Shown here: one piece after another, positions 37,580 to 47,600 of the stretch
Layout of the letters: every line of letters begins with the position of its first letter
Position numbering within the stretch: position 1 is the first letter of the stretch
Assembly (NCBI RefSeq): GCF_009696375.1
Contig: NZ_VUMD01000018.1
Location: 1-64,000 of the forward strand
Length of the DNA: 64,000 nucleotides
Reading direction: 5' to 3'
DNA from: Clostridium porci
Lineage (GTDB): Bacteria > Bacillota > Clostridia > Lachnospirales > Lachnospiraceae
Made by a program: the position numbers and the translations under genes
Notes under the pieces: model-generated
What the model saw: only the letters and a program-made list of their open reading frames with translations
Databases searched by the model: none
What the model was told of the DNA's origin: nothing

Positions 37580-38551
37580 ATGAGAAAAACGGGAATATTT
37601 GCAGTAATTGTAGGACTGGCTCTGGCAATGACGGCATCGGTATCTTTCCTGTCATTTGCAAAGGAGGAGAGAGATCCGGTAGACACCATTGAGCTTTCCT
37701 TTTACTCTGATATCAAGGCCGGTGAGGCCGGGGGGAAAGTTGATGTGACTCTGAACAGCGGGCAGTGTTCTGTCAGCAGCGTTGATATAGTCAATGAAAG
37801 GGAATACTGGCTGGGTGGAGATAAGCCAAAGGTGGAGGTTTGGCTGTCGGCAGACAGAGGTTATTATTTTAAAAAATCGGGGAAAAGCGCCTTTCATTTC
37901 AGCGAGAACGGGGATAAGGTACACTATGTATCCAGCTCATCTAAAAACGATAAGGAGGAGTTGAAGCTTACCGTAACCTTGGAAAAGCTGGATAAGGAGG
38001 ATGCTGACTTAAGCGTCAGCGGTCTTGCCTGGGATGAGGATAGAGGCATTGCCAACTGGGATTATCAGGATATAGCCCAGTATTACAGAGTGCGCTTATG
38101 CCACCGGAATACGGGAAGCGGTAACGGTGAGGAAGGAATCGGCCCTGTCTACACTGTGAAAGAGAATAGCTTTGATTTTTCCGGGGAAATTTCAAACACA
38201 GGCTCCTACTACTTTAAAGTAAAAGCCGTAGATGCCCGGAACAACAGCGGAAGCTGGGATGAATCTCCTTATATGGAGATAGATGAGGAGGATATAATAC
38301 GCTTCAGCGGCCAGTGGATGCAGGATTCTAAAGGCTGGTGGTTCAGAAACCCAGACGGCAGCTATACAAAGAAGGGCTGGCAGTGTATCCGCTCCAAATG
38401 GTATTTCTTTGATGAGGCGGGATATATGAAAACCGGCTGGATTCCATGGGGCGGCAAGCTTTATTACTGTGGGGATAACGGCAGCATGCTGGTTTCTACA
38501 ATCACTCCTGACGGCTTTGCCGTAGGTGCGGATGGCGCCAGGATCAATTAA
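37580..38551 (+). CDS. secreted protein with C-terminal cell-wall-binding repeats
   Basis: 323 residues. A signal peptide ([27 protein letters not shown]) is followed by a beta-rich region, a fibronectin-like module ([27 protein letters not shown] ... [11 protein letters not shown]) and choline-binding-type aromatic repeats ([39 protein letters not shown]). It would sit on the cell surface. GGAGAAGGAG precedes the ATG. No catalytic domain is evident. Confidence 0.85.
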   Translation: MRKTGIFAVIVGLALAMTASVSFLSFAKEERDPVDTIELSFYSDIKAGEAGGKVDVTLNSGQCSVSSVDIVNEREYWLGGDKPKVEVWLSADRGYYFKKSGKSAFHFSENGDKVHYVSSSSKNDKEELKLTVTLEKLDKEDADLSVSGLAWDEDRGIANWDYQDIAQYYRVRLCHRNTGSGNGEEGIGPVYTVKENSFDFSGEISNTGSYYFKVKAVDARNNSGSWDESPYMEIDEEDIIRFSGQWMQDSKGWWFRNPDGSYTKKGWQCIRSKWYFFDEAGYMKTGWIPWGGKLYYCGDNGSMLVSTITPDGFAVGADGARIN

Positions 38552-38609
38552 AGCTTCCATATAGGTTCAACAGTTACATACATAAATTGTTAAGAAATGG
38601 CTATCCTTA

Positions 38610-38629
38610 TATCAGTGGAAAAACTGATA
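38610..38629 (+). promoter_or_regulatory. hairpin next to the eno ribosome binding site
   Basis: TATCAGT / ACTGATA arms with a GGAAAA loop, immediately followed by CGAGGAGG. It could stabilise the mRNA end or affect translation. Confidence 0.5.
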
Positions 38630-38646
38630 CGAGGAGGTCATTTTTT

Positions 38647-39924
38647 ATGTTAAACCATCTGGAAATAGAAAGGGTTGCAGGCAGGGAGATTCTGGATTCA
38701 CGGGGGAACCCAACAGTAGAGGTGGAAGTATGCCTTGCAAACGGAGCAGCAGGGCGTGCTGCTGTGCCCTCAGGAGCCTCAACGGGCAAATTCGAGGCGG
38801 TGGAATTAAGGGACGGAGGGGAGCGTTATAATGGACTTGGAGTTCAGACTGCTGTGGAGCATGTGAATACTATATTAAGCGAGGCGATACTCTTTGAGAG
38901 CGCGCTGGATCAGAGGCGTATCGACAAGCTTTTGCTGGAGGCAGACGGAACAGAGAATAAGGGGAAGCTGGGGGCCAACGCTATACTGGGCGTATCTATG
39001 GCAGTAGCAAGAGCCGCAGCCAACGGACTTTGCATGCCCCTTTACCGCTATCTGGGAGGAATCCATGCATCACAGCTTCCCATACCTATGATGAATATTT
39101 TAAATGGCGGAAAGCATGCGGATAATACGGTGGATCTTCAGGAATTTATGATTATGCCCTGGGGAGCAGGCTCCTTTTGCGAGGGGCTGCATATGTGCGC
39201 TCAGGTATACCACACTTTAAAGAAATTACTGAAAGAGGGCGGCTACAGCACAGGAGTTGGAGATGAGGGAGGATTTGCCCCTGATCTTAAGAATTCGGAG
39301 GAAGTACTGGCTTTTTTGGTTAAGTCCATGGAGAAAACGGGTCTAAAGCCGGGTACTGACATGAAAATTGCCATTGACGCGGCCTCCAGCGAGCTTTATG
39401 ACGAGAGAGCCGGCCTGTATCTGTTTCCTGGAGAAAGCAGGATGGCAGGAAGGGAAGTGCGCCGCAGCGCTGAGGAGATGGTGGAATATTATCGAAGCCT
39501 GGTGGAGAAGTTCCCTATCTGCTCCATTGAGGACGGACTCCAGGAGGAAGACTGGGAGGGATGGAAAATGCTTACGGATCAACTGGGAGACCGTATACAG
39601 TTAGTGGGGGACGATCTCTTTGTAACGAATACCAAGCGTCTCTCAAAAGGAATTGAACTGAGGGCAGGCAATGCCATCCTGGTAAAGGTAAACCAGATTG
39701 GCACTCTGACAGAAAGCTTTGAGGCCATTGAAATGGCAAAGAGGGCCGGATTTGGAACCATTATTTCTCACAGATCCGGAGAGACGGAGGATTCCATCAT
39801 TGCAGATATTGCAGTGGCAGTAAACGCAGGACAAATTAAGACAGGAGCGCCCTGCCGCTCCGACCGGGTAGCCAAGTACAATCAGCTGCTGCGGATTGAG
39901 GAGAACCTGCAAAGCTGCAAATAA
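38647..39924 (+). CDS. eno: enolase
   Basis: 425 residues. [60 protein letters not shown] and the tail [39 protein letters not shown] are the enolase signatures. It converts 2-phosphoglycerate to phosphoenolpyruvate. ATG 38647 follows GAGGAGG by ten bases; an upstream in-frame reading would add 20 unrelated residues. Alone, with secG next. Confidence 0.98.
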   Translation: MLNHLEIERVAGREILDSRGNPTVEVEVCLANGAAGRAAVPSGASTGKFEAVELRDGGERYNGLGVQTAVEHVNTILSEAILFESALDQRRIDKLLLEADGTENKGKLGANAILGVSMAVARAAANGLCMPLYRYLGGIHASQLPIPMMNILNGGKHADNTVDLQEFMIMPWGAGSFCEGLHMCAQVYHTLKKLLKEGGYSTGVGDEGGFAPDLKNSEEVLAFLVKSMEKTGLKPGTDMKIAIDAASSELYDERAGLYLFPGESRMAGREVRRSAEEMVEYYRSLVEKFPICSIEDGLQEEDWEGWKMLTDQLGDRIQLVGDDLFVTNTKRLSKGIELRAGNAILVKVNQIGTLTESFEAIEMAKRAGFGTIISHRSGETEDSIIADIAVAVNAGQIKTGAPCRSDRVAKYNQLLRIEENLQSCK

Positions 39925-39991
39925 CAGCTTGAAAAGCACCTGGCGGATCAGCCGGTATTGACGACCGGGGTGAAAATCGCATCAAAACCAG

Positions 39992-40020
39992 TTGTATTTT
40001 TGGACAAAGTATGCTAAAAT
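39992..40020 (+). promoter_or_regulatory. promoter of secG
   Basis: TTGTAT, 17-base spacer, TAAAAT, 40 bases before the secG start. Confidence 0.55.
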
Positions 40021-40060
40021 AGCTTTGCTTGACTATAAGAAGGTGAAGAGGTGGGAAGAA

Positions 40061-40315
40061 ATGTCAGTGGTACAGGTGATCTTATCAATTATATATGTAA
40101 TTCTTGGTGTTGCGATATCAGCAGTGATTCTGATGCAGGAGGGAAAGTCGAACGGACTTGGAAGCGCCATCGGCGGTATTTCCGGCGACAGCTATTGGAG
40201 TAAGAACAGAGGACGCTCAATGGAAGGGACTCTGGAGCATTTTACCAGATATGGGGCTATTGTATTTATGATAATTACCATTATCCTGAATGTTTTACTG
40301 AAAGCTCAGGGATAA
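40061..40315 (+). CDS. secG: SecG preprotein translocase subunit
   Basis: 84 residues with two membrane segments (VILSIIYVILGVAISAVILMQEG and FTRYGAIVFMIITIILNVLL) and the SecG motif LMQEGKSNGLGSAIGG. It forms SecYEG with SecY and SecE. ATG follows GAGGTGGG. The order secG-rnr-smpB-ssrA nearby is a common Firmicutes cluster. Confidence 0.97.
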   Translation: MSVVQVILSIIYVILGVAISAVILMQEGKSNGLGSAIGGISGDSYWSKNRGRSMEGTLEHFTRYGAIVFMIITIILNVLLKAQG

Positions 40316-40339
40316 TAAGAGAAAAGATGTTAAGTGACC

Positions 40340-40375
40340 AAAACACCCTTGTATACATATAAGGGTGTTTTATTA
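40340..40375 (+). terminator. terminator after secG
   Basis: Perfect AAAACACCCTT / AAGGGTGTTTT arms around GTATACATAT. Confidence 0.8.
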
Positions 40376-40409
40376 CTTTATATGGCAAAGGGGCCAGAAA
40401 AGAGGCAAT

Positions 40410-42665
40410 ATGGAAAAGGAAGCGCTGGAGCAGAGAAAGCAGATGCTGACAGAACTGATGCGGGATAAGGCTTATGTACCTATGAAGGCCAAAGAATTGG
40501 CTATGCTTCTGAACATTCCCAAGACACAGAGAGGAGAGCTGATGGAAGTGCTGAACGCTCTGGTGGCGGAGGGAAAGATAGGAGTTTCAAAAAAAGGAAA
40601 GTACGGAAAGGCAGAGGCATTTTCTGTTAATGGTATTTTTTCCGGCCATCCCAGGGGATACGGCTTTGTAACTGTGGACGGGATAGAGGAGGATGTATTT
40701 ATACCGGAGGAAAAAACCGGCTCCGCTCTCCATGGAGATCGTGTGCAGATTGTCATTGAGTCTGCGGGAAGGGCCGGTGATGGCAAAAATGGTATGGGCG
40801 GGCGCAGAGCGGAGGGCTTTGTCCTCCGGGTGCTTGAGCGAGCTAATAAGGAGATTGTAGGCTATTATCAGAAGAACAAGAATTTTGGGTTTGTACTTCC
40901 TGACAACCAAAAGATTTCCAAGGATATTTTTATTGCTCAGGGCTGTGATATGGGAGCTGTCACAGGACACAAGGTAGTTGTCAAGATGATCGATTTCGGC
41001 GGCGGCAAGCGGAAGCCGGAGGGCCGGATAAAAGAGATTCTGGGCCATGTTAACGATCCTGGGACGGATATTCTCTCCATTGTCCGGGCTTATGGTCTTC
41101 CTGAGGAATTTCCCCGGGAGGCGATGGATGAGCTTGAGGGGATTCCCGGAGAGCTGGAGCTTGACAGGAAGGCCCTTTTAGCAGGGGCTGCGATTCCTTG
41201 GGATGGCTCATATACTCTGGAGGATCTGGCTGGCTGCCCTGACTGGACCGGAGAGCTGGCGGGCCGCCTGGATTTAAGGAGTCTTCCGACTGTGACAATC
41301 GATGGTGAGGACGCCAAAGATCTGGACGATGCAGTAACAATCTGTAAAAATAAAAAGGGAAGCTACACCTTGGGGGTTCACATTGCAGATGTAACTCATT
41401 ATGTTCGGGAGGGAAGCTGCCTGGATCGAGAGGCATTACGCAGAAGCACCAGTGTATATCTGGTGGATCGGGTGATTCCCATGCTGCCTCACAAGCTGTC
41501 AAACGGCATCTGCTCTTTAAACGCAGGGACAGACCGTCTGGCCTTAAGCTGCATCATGGAGGTGGACAGTCAGGGAAATGTGCTGGATCACCGAATCGCA
41601 GAGACAGTGATCCGCGTAGACCGCCGTATGACCTATACTGCGGTAAACGAAATTGTCACAGACCGAAACGAGGCTGTTATGGCAGAGTATAAGGATTTTG
41701 TGGCAATGTTTGATCAGATGAAGGAGCTGTCGGATCGGATCAGGGAGAAACGCAGAAAGCGGGGAGCCATTGATTTTGATTTCCCGGAGAGCAGGATCAT
41801 TCTGGATGGGCAGGGAAAGCCATTGGAAATCAAGCCCTACCAGCGGAATGCAGCCACCAGGATGATTGAGGACTTTATGCTTCTTGCTAATGAGACGGTG
41901 GCTGAGGACTGCTTCTGGCAGTCCCTGCCCTTTCTGTACCGGAGCCATGACAATCCGAATCCAGAGAAAATGAAGCAGCTTGCCACCTTTATTAATAATT
42001 TTGGCTATTTTATAAAAATGCAGCAGGGGGAGATTCATCCCAAGGAGCTGCAAAAGCTTTTGGATAAAATCGAGGGAAGTTCGGAGGAGGCTCTATTGTC
42101 CAGACTAATCCTGCGTTCTATGAAGCAGGCTAAGTATACTACCCTGTGCTCCGGGCATTTCGGTCTGGCAACCAGGTATTATACGCATTTTACTTCTCCT
42201 ATCAGGAGGTATCCTGATTTGCAGATACATCGGATTATCAAGGAGAATCTTAGTGGAGGGCTGGGAGAGAAGCGTAGGGCCCATTACGAAGGGATACTGC
42301 CTCAGATAGCTGTTCAGACCTCAGCCATGGAGCGGCGTGCAGAGGAGGCACAGCGGGAGACAGATAAGCTCAAAAAATGTGAATACATGTCTCAGTTTAT
42401 CGGACAGACCTTTGAAGGGGTGATATGTGGCGTTGCCAACTGGGGACTTTATGTGGAACTTCCCAATACAGTAGAGGGCTTGGTGAGAATGGCGGAGCTG
42501 AGAGACGACTATTATTTGTTTGATGAGCAGCATTATGAGCTGCTAGGCGAGCGGACAAAAAAGAGCTATAAGCTGGGTCAGCCTGTGCGGGTGCAGGTGG
42601 CAGGGACAGACAAGCTGACGCGCACGGTAGACTTTATTCTGGCGAGAGACTGGGATGAGAATTAA
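40410..42665 (+). CDS. rnr: ribonuclease R
   Basis: 751 residues: N-terminal winged helix, cold-shock domains, RNB catalytic domain with [14 protein letters not shown] (metal-binding aspartates), [14 protein letters not shown], and a C-terminal S1 domain ([25 protein letters not shown]). A 3'-5' exonuclease for structured RNA that works with tmRNA to destroy stalled messages. ATG 40410 follows AAAAGAGGCA. Confidence 0.97.
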   Translation: MEKEALEQRKQMLTELMRDKAYVPMKAKELAMLLNIPKTQRGELMEVLNALVAEGKIGVSKKGKYGKAEAFSVNGIFSGHPRGYGFVTVDGIEEDVFIPEEKTGSALHGDRVQIVIESAGRAGDGKNGMGGRRAEGFVLRVLERANKEIVGYYQKNKNFGFVLPDNQKISKDIFIAQGCDMGAVTGHKVVVKMIDFGGGKRKPEGRIKEILGHVNDPGTDILSIVRAYGLPEEFPREAMDELEGIPGELELDRKALLAGAAIPWDGSYTLEDLAGCPDWTGELAGRLDLRSLPTVTIDGEDAKDLDDAVTICKNKKGSYTLGVHIADVTHYVREGSCLDREALRRSTSVYLVDRVIPMLPHKLSNGICSLNAGTDRLALSCIMEVDSQGNVLDHRIAETVIRVDRRMTYTAVNEIVTDRNEAVMAEYKDFVAMFDQMKELSDRIREKRRKRGAIDFDFPESRIILDGQGKPLEIKPYQRNAATRMIEDFMLLANETVAEDCFWQSLPFLYRSHDNPNPEKMKQLATFINNFGYFIKMQQGEIHPKELQKLLDKIEGSSEEALLSRLILRSMKQAKYTTLCSGHFGLATRYYTHFTSPIRRYPDLQIHRIIKENLSGGLGEKRRAHYEGILPQIAVQTSAMERRAEEAQRETDKLKKCEYMSQFIGQTFEGVICGVANWGLYVELPNTVEGLVRMAELRDDYYLFDEQHYELLGERTKKSYKLGQPVRVQVAGTDKLTRTVDFILARDWDEN

Positions 42666-42682
42666 AAAAGAGGAGTAAAGCC

Positions 42683-43150
42683 ATGGGAAGGGAACGTATT
42701 AAGTTAATAGCTAACAACAAAAGGGCATTTCATGACTATTTTATTGATGAGAAGTATGAGACAGGGATTGAGCTTTTCGGTACGGAAGTCAAGTCTATCC
42801 GTATGGGAAAATGCAGTATTAAAGAAGCGTTTATAAGGATTGAAAAAGGGGAGGTGTATATTACAGGCATGCATATCAGCCCCTATGAGAAGGGCAATAT
42901 TTTCAATAAGGATCCGCTGCGCTGTAGAAAGCTCCTGCTTCATAAAAATGAGATATTAAAGCTGAAAGGGAAGATTGCGGAAAAGGGATTTACACTTGTG
43001 CCCCTCCAGGTATATTTTAAAGGGAGCCTGGTGAAGGTGGAGATTGGGCTGGCCCGTGGAAAAAAGCTATATGACAAGAGAGCTGATATAGCCAAGAGGG
43101 ATCAGAGGCGTGAGCTGGAGAAGGACTTCAAGGTGAGGAATCTCTATTAA
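42683..43150 (+). CDS. smpB: SsrA-binding protein SmpB
   Basis: 155 residues: [31 protein letters not shown] and CLRLLHKNEI-like [15 protein letters not shown], then a C-terminal basic tail ([19 protein letters not shown]). It places tmRNA in the stalled ribosome's A site. It lies 18 bases after rnr, and ssrA is 3 kb on. Confidence 0.98.
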   Translation: MGRERIKLIANNKRAFHDYFIDEKYETGIELFGTEVKSIRMGKCSIKEAFIRIEKGEVYITGMHISPYEKGNIFNKDPLRCRKLLLHKNEILKLKGKIAEKGFTLVPLQVYFKGSLVKVEIGLARGKKLYDKRADIAKRDQRRELEKDFKVRNLY

Positions 43151-43200
43151 AGGCTCATACCTGGATATAAGAAGTTCTCTGTTACAGAAGAGCTGAGATA

Positions 43201-43243
43201 TAAAAAATCCGTATGCCGTTTGATACGGTACACGGATTTTTTA
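43201..43243. terminator. bidirectional terminator between smpB and tRNA-Glu
   Basis: TAAAAAATCCGT and ACGGATTTTTTA arms with an inner GCCG/CGG pairing. A- and T-tracts on both sides serve both strands. Confidence 0.85.
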
Positions 43244-43245
43244 TA

Positions 43246-43317
43246 TGACCTGACCGGGAATCGAACCCGGGTTTACGCCGTGAGAGGGCGTCGTCTTAGC
43301 CGCTTGACCATCAGGCC
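43246..43317 (-). tRNA. tRNA-Glu, anticodon CUC
   Basis: Read on the minus strand the 72 bases fold as a cloverleaf: acceptor GGCCTGA / TCAGGTC, anticodon stem ACGCC / GGCGT around CTCTCAC, T arm CCGGG-TTCGATT-CCCGG, discriminator A. CCA is not encoded. Anticodon CTC reads GAG. Confidence 0.95.
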
Positions 43318-43691
43318 CTTTGACTACAGCTTTTCATATCAGCTATAGCCTGTTTATAATACCATAAGGTGAAACATTTGTAAAGAGTTTTAAAAAAAAT
43401 ATATAGATTAATTTTATGGAATAAAAGAATTGTTTGCAAAACTGGAATTTTTTCAGTAGTTTTTGATCAAGCAAAATGACCAGTCGGGGGGACTGGTCAT
43501 TTTAGGAGAAGGTATTTCGTTTCTTATGGGTGTAGCAAAAACTATATAATGTATTGGGGGGTTTACATTAAATATAATAGCACAGGGCAAAGAAAAAGTC
43601 TGCACAAAGATTAAAAAATAAAAAAATACATCTTATATATTTTCACGATTGATTTTGCTGCTTGAGCAAGGAAGCTCAGGCAAATGTTACG
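43318..43691. other. intergenic region with a perfect hairpin
   Basis: No gene is seen. It holds the hairpin at 43473-43503 and AT-rich sequence. Confidence 0.5.
43473..43503 (-). terminator. perfect 12-base hairpin, probable terminator
   Basis: AAAATGACCAGT / ACTGGTCATTTT arms around CGGGGGG. It lies 190 bases past the minus-strand repeat gene and would serve transcripts from that side; it could act both ways. Confidence 0.65.
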
Positions 43692-44570
43692 TTAATATTG
43701 GCGAAAAGACCTGCGAAACTGAACTGAGGGCTGGCATCTGTGCAGAGATTGAGCCATCTGGGGCTCCTGGTTACTTTGAGGCATCTGAAGAGAATCTGAC
43801 ATCTGGGATGTCTGGGGTTCCTGGTTACCTTGAGGCGTCTGAAAGGAATTTGGCATCTGAGATGTCTGGGGCTCCTGGAAGTTCTGAGGCGTCTGAAAGG
43901 AATTTGGCATCTGAGATGTCTGGGGCTCCTGGAAGTTCTGAGGCGTCTGAAAGGAATTTGGCATCTGGGATGTCTGGGGCTCCTGGAAGTTCTGAGGCAT
44001 CTGAAAGGAATTTGGCATCTGGGATGTCTGGGGTTCCTGGAAGTTCTGAGGCGTCTGAAAGGAATTTGGCATCTGAGTTGACCAGGAAGCAGCATGACAC
44101 ATAATAATGATTCTGGTAGGGGAGGTTTGGGCAGGGATGCTTCTGGTAGTATTGGTGTAGTACACCATCAGATAATGCTCTCCAAGAGGACAGGGATAGG
44201 ACTGGCCATTTTGGGTGGATATAAAGGTAGATGGAAAAATATTGAGCTTTAGAGTGTTATCAGAGGAAGTGAGAGTCTCATCAAAATACTTTAAGGTGAC
44301 ATCCTCCTCCGCACGTAAGGTAGTAACTAAAAGGGCCCGGTACTGAGGCGGGTAGATAAGGGGAACGGGAGCCATGGAGTCGAAGAAAGCCGCGATTCTC
44401 ATTCCAGGCAGAAGCGGCATGGAATCCACTACCATAGTATCGGGTGACATAGTAAGATGGATCTCCTGTTCCTCTGTACTGATGGCCACGAGCTGGCTAC
44501 AGCAGTCATTGTTAAAGGGAGAAATGCTGGTAATAATACCGGTTACAGAAATAAGCTGTTCGTAATTCAT
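43692..44570 (-). CDS. protein with OB-like domain and six 18-residue Gln/Pro-rich repeats
   Basis: 292 residues. The first ~165 form a compact domain (QLISVTGIITSISPFNNDCC..., VVDSMPLLPGMRIAAFFDSMAPVPLIYPPQYRALLVTTL) of the kind seen in uncharacterised clostridial proteins. The rest is six copies of an 18-residue unit, MPNSFQTPQNFQEPQTSQ-like, the last two divergent. No signal peptide is present with the chosen ATG (44570), which follows AAAGGAC; upstream in-frame codons up to 44876 include a hydrophobic stretch, so a longer membrane form is possible. Function unknown. Confidence 0.75.
   Translation of the reverse strand: MNYEQLISVTGIITSISPFNNDCCSQLVAISTEEQEIHLTMSPDTMVVDSMPLLPGMRIAAFFDSMAPVPLIYPPQYRALLVTTLRAEEDVTLKYFDETLTSSDNTLKLNIFPSTFISTQNGQSYPCPLGEHYLMVYYTNTTRSIPAQTSPTRIIIMCHAASWSTQMPNSFQTPQNFQEPQTSQMPNSFQMPQNFQEPQTSQMPNSFQTPQNFQEPQTSQMPNSFQTPQNFQEPQTSQMPNSFQTPQGNQEPQTSQMSDSLQMPQSNQEPQMAQSLHRCQPSVQFRRSFRQY
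43749..44072 (-). repeat. six tandem 54-bp repeats inside the gene
   Basis: Copies 1-4 are nearly identical; copies 5 and 6 drift. The unit length is a multiple of three, so frames stay open in all copies, and five of six frames are free of stops here. Confidence 0.9.
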
Positions 44571-44934
44571 AGGAAAAAAGTCCTTTTTAATAATATTATA
44601 TGCTGTGTGAATGGAAAAAGGAAGCAATAAAGAAAGAAAAACACTGGAGAGAAAAATGATAAATAGGAGGAAGCCGGCGGAAACTGCTTCCCACCGGCCG
44701 ATTATTATGAAAAAAAGTATTATTAGCATTAGCTCTTTACATGTATAAGTATATACACTAAATATGAGAAGATTTTTATGAGACTGTAACAGATTTATGA
44801 ACAGTCTGTGATAAGTTTGTGAATACTCCCTTGCCACTGGCTCAGGCAGAATATTCAAGGACAGGCCAGAAGGCATTCGTACATCCGACAGATAGCGCTT
44901 TCGTGTCAGCGTGGGGACAATCCTGGAGACTCAG
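44571..44934. other. intergenic region, mixed content
   Basis: Upstream of the repeat gene the minus frame stays open and encodes hydrophobic residues (see that entry). Otherwise no gene is seen. An imperfect AT dyad lies near 44742-44760. Confidence 0.4.
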
Positions 44935-44943
44935 CATATGATA
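44935..44943 (+). promoter_or_regulatory. sigma-K-like -10 before the amidase
   Basis: CATATGATA matches the sigma-K -10 consensus CATANNNTA, 33 bases before the start codon. The -35 is not clear (only a short AC is expected). Confidence 0.35.
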
Positions 44944-44975
44944 ATATATTATAATAAGGAAAGGAGAATATAGAT

Positions 44976-45872
44976 ATGAAGGTATGTTTGGATGCAGGCC
45001 ATTATGGAAGCTACAACAGGAGCCCGGCTGATCAAAACTATTATGAATCGGTCATGGTATGGAAGCTTCATTTATTGGTAAAAAAGTATTTGGAGAAATA
45101 TGGTATAAATGTGATATTAACAAGAGAACACAGGGACACGGACAAAAGCCTTTATGACAGAGGCGCCGCCTCGATTGGCTGCGATCTTTTTATCTCAGAG
45201 CACTCCAATGCAGCAGGGGAAGCAGTGAATAATTCCATAGATTATCCTGCGGCTTACTGTGCCATTAACGGCAAAGCCGACGGAATTGGAATGGCGCTGG
45301 CCCAGGCGGTGGAAAAAACCATTGGAACAAAACAGACTGCCAGAATCGAGCATAGGAGAGGTCAGAAGGGAGACTATTATGGGGTGCTTCGGGGCGCCAC
45401 AGCGGTGGGGACGCCGGGGCTAATTTTGGAAAATTCCTTTCACACCAATTCCGTAATCACAAAGTGGCTTCTGGATGAAGCAAATTTAGAGAAGCTCGCC
45501 AGAGCCCAGGCAGACGCGATTGTTCTTTACTATAATATCAAGTCGATAAAACAATCTGGCTGGGTGGAGGAGAATGGAGGCTGGCGTTTTTATTTGGGAA
45601 ATACAGGACTTTATGTGACAAATGACTGGTACAAGGATGGTGAAGATTGGTACTGGTTTGATGGAGACGGCATGATGGTGTGTGATAACTGGAAAACCGG
45701 AGCCGATGGAACATGGTACTATCTCCAAAGCAATGGAGCAATGGCTAAGGATGCGTGGGTTATATGGAAGGATAAGCTATATAGAGTAAAGGAGGACGGC
45801 AGCATGTTTGAAGGCTGCGTTTGCCTTGAGACAGATGAAAAGGGGGCCTTTCGGCCCGTAGGAATAGGCTAA
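44976..45872 (+). CDS. N-acetylmuramoyl-L-alanine amidase with wall-binding repeats
   Basis: 298 residues. Amidase_3 domain with zinc ligands H9 (DAGHYG), E24 (NYYES), H76 (SEHSNA) and catalytic E152 (LENSFH). After residue 180 come aromatic wall-binding repeats (GWVEENGGWRFYLGNTGLYVTNDWYKDGEDWYWFDGDG). It cuts the amide between MurNAc and L-alanine. There is no signal peptide: the protein starts MKVCLDAGHYG, with the domain at residue one. AAGGAAAGGAG precedes the ATG. Confidence 0.93.
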   Translation: MKVCLDAGHYGSYNRSPADQNYYESVMVWKLHLLVKKYLEKYGINVILTREHRDTDKSLYDRGAASIGCDLFISEHSNAAGEAVNNSIDYPAAYCAINGKADGIGMALAQAVEKTIGTKQTARIEHRRGQKGDYYGVLRGATAVGTPGLILENSFHTNSVITKWLLDEANLEKLARAQADAIVLYYNIKSIKQSGWVEENGGWRFYLGNTGLYVTNDWYKDGEDWYWFDGDGMMVCDNWKTGADGTWYYLQSNGAMAKDAWVIWKDKLYRVKEDGSMFEGCVCLETDEKGAFRPVGIG

Positions 45873-46086
45873 TCCCCCTAAACAGTAAATTTATCAGGAT
45901 GAAGGTGAAAAATTCAGACCGGATTGTAAGAGAGTATCAGTAAGTGCAAAATGTACGAAAATCCGAACGAACGAGTGAAAATGCTGTATACCTGTCATAA
46001 TGGTTGCATAAAGGTGTGTTCAAATATGGCTTGCGCACAGTGCAGGTAAGTTCCGCCATATGCCAGACGTGATTACAAAATGAAGA
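45873..46086. other. short intergenic region
   Basis: About 210 bases between the amidase and the tmRNA terminator. No gene or clear signal is seen. Confidence 0.5.
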
Positions 46087-46124
46087 AAGTACGTATTTAC
46101 GTTGTTTCCCGCAAATACGCACTT
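46087..46124 (-). terminator. terminator of ssrA
   Basis: On the minus strand AAGTGCGTATTTGC and GTAAATACGTACTT pair (with G-U) around GGGAAACAAC, followed by TTCTTCATTTTG. It starts about 10 bases past the tmRNA 3' end. Confidence 0.85.
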
Positions 46125-46132
46125 CCTAAAAG

Positions 46133-46469
46133 TGGAGCTGAGGGGAATCGAACCCCTGTCCGAAAACCAATTCCCTGTTCTTCTACTATCATAGTCCCTT
46201 ATTTGACATTCCCTCCGCCATCAGAGAAAGGACACCCGGATGGTTTTAGTAGCTTCATCATACGCCCGTATGCTCAAAGCTTTGCACACGTCGTTTCTCA
46301 CATAGTCGATGCCAGGGTCTTAAAGTGTGAGTGCTCTAAGTCTGACAGCTGCCATTAGGCAGCGTATGCTAATTCGTCGTTAGCGTTTAATTTTAATTGT
46401 GCCATTTAACCCATCGCATGGGGATAGCTTCACCAGCTGCATGACCCCCGTCGAAACCAGTACAACCCC
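46133..46469 (-). ncRNA. ssrA: transfer-messenger RNA
   Basis: Minus-strand ends form the tRNA-like domain: 5' GGGGTTGTACTGG and 3' GTTCGATTCCCCTCAGCTCCA, with acceptor pairing GGGGTTG / CAGCTCC. The internal tag reading frame (46355-46402) is AQLKLNANDELAYAA then TAA, starting from GCA. CCA is not encoded. It rescues stalled ribosomes with SmpB. Confidence 0.95.
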
Positions 46470-46522
46470 TGAAAATCCAGTGTATTGTGCTTGGCATGCT
46501 AACGAATATCTGAGTCTTTTAC

Positions 46523-46551
46523 ATCTTAACAATTTCTGTTTGAAATGTCAA
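46523..46551 (-). promoter_or_regulatory. promoter of ssrA
   Basis: Minus-strand TTGACA (46546-46551), 17-base spacer, TAAGAT (46523-46528), which leaves a 5' leader of about 45-50 bases to be removed from the mature RNA. Confidence 0.65.
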
Positions 46552-46694
46552 GGGAGCAAAGATAACAAATTTGTAGAAACTTTGTTAATAAAAACCATCA
46601 GAAACTTAAGAGAAAAGAAATACCATTGACCTTCCTTTCCTGGTAATATAAGGATAGCAGAAGTATACTACAGGTTTTAAGGAGAGGAGATCTT

Positions 46695-47477
46695 ATGAAA
46701 CGATTGATGCAAGGAATTGTATGCGCGGCAGGTCTGACGGCAGCCTTTTCTGTGACAGTGGCAGGGATCAGCGGCTGTAGCAATGGAGCGGCACAGCTGC
46801 CGGATACGTTGAAGGTACAAAATGTGGATGCTGCCGGAAACGTTATTACAGTGACTGGTAAGGAAGTGGTAAAGGTGGTGCCGGATATGGCGCAGATTGA
46901 ATATTCCATTTTCAGTCAGGAGGCCACGGCAGAGGCCTGCCAGGCCAGAAATTCAGAGGATTTGAATAAGGCTGTAACGATCCTTAAGGGGCTGGGGGTG
47001 GATGAGAAGTCCATACAGACCTCATCTTATGGCTTAAACCCAATCCATGATTGGAATTCACCTACTCAGGAGATAACAGGATATGAGATGAATACCAGCC
47101 TGATTGTATCTGATATCCCCATTGATCAGGTAGGAGCCATTATGTCCCAGTCTGTTGCTGCGGGAGTGAACCGTATTGATTCTGTTAGCTACTTCGCTAG
47201 TAACTACGACGCGAGCTATCAGGAGGCGCTTAAGGGAGCCATGGATATGGCACAGAGAAAAGCGGAGGCTTTGGCAGAGGCCGGCGGCAAGACCATAGCA
47301 GGCGTTGCACGTGTGGAGGAAGCAGGATATAATCCAAATACAAGATATTTTTCCTATAACACGGCAGGAGGGATGATGGCTGCTGAGGAGGAGACGTCAG
47401 TAGCTGCTGATATGGCGGTAATGCCTGGCCAGGTCAGGGTCGAGGCGCAGGTTATAGTAGATTATGAACTGAACTAA
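46695..47477 (+). CDS. SIMPL-domain (DUF541) lipoprotein
   Basis: 260 residues. A lipobox (VAGISGC) ends the signal peptide; a SIMPL domain (ITVTGKEVVKVVPDMAQIEYSIFSQEATAEACQARN ... GVDEKSIQTSSYGLNP ... VEAQVIVDYEL) follows. Such proteins are attached to the outer membrane-facing side of the cell membrane; function is not settled. TAAGGAGAGGAGATCTT precedes the ATG. Confidence 0.9.
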   Translation: MKRLMQGIVCAAGLTAAFSVTVAGISGCSNGAAQLPDTLKVQNVDAAGNVITVTGKEVVKVVPDMAQIEYSIFSQEATAEACQARNSEDLNKAVTILKGLGVDEKSIQTSSYGLNPIHDWNSPTQEITGYEMNTSLIVSDIPIDQVGAIMSQSVAAGVNRIDSVSYFASNYDASYQEALKGAMDMAQRKAEALAEAGGKTIAGVARVEEAGYNPNTRYFSYNTAGGMMAAEEETSVAADMAVMPGQVRVEAQVIVDYELN

Positions 47478-47600
47478 CGCTCATATGCCAAAGAAAAATG
47501 CAGAAATAGTGCAAAGGGCCTTTAAAGGGCCTGTATATCCTGGTCAGAGGAGTTAAGGCATATTAAGGAAAGCTCTTATGGAACGCTGTTTGCGTGCTGC

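Noticed and set aside
43749-44072. CRISPR array
   Set aside because: Copies abut with no spacers, and there are no cas genes.
43649-44104. Plus-strand reading frame over the tandem repeats
   Set aside because: The repeat leaves several frames open by length; only the minus-strand frame has a domain and a ribosome binding site.
46399-46629. Plus-strand ORF over ssrA
   Set aside because: It overlaps tmRNA and its promoter.
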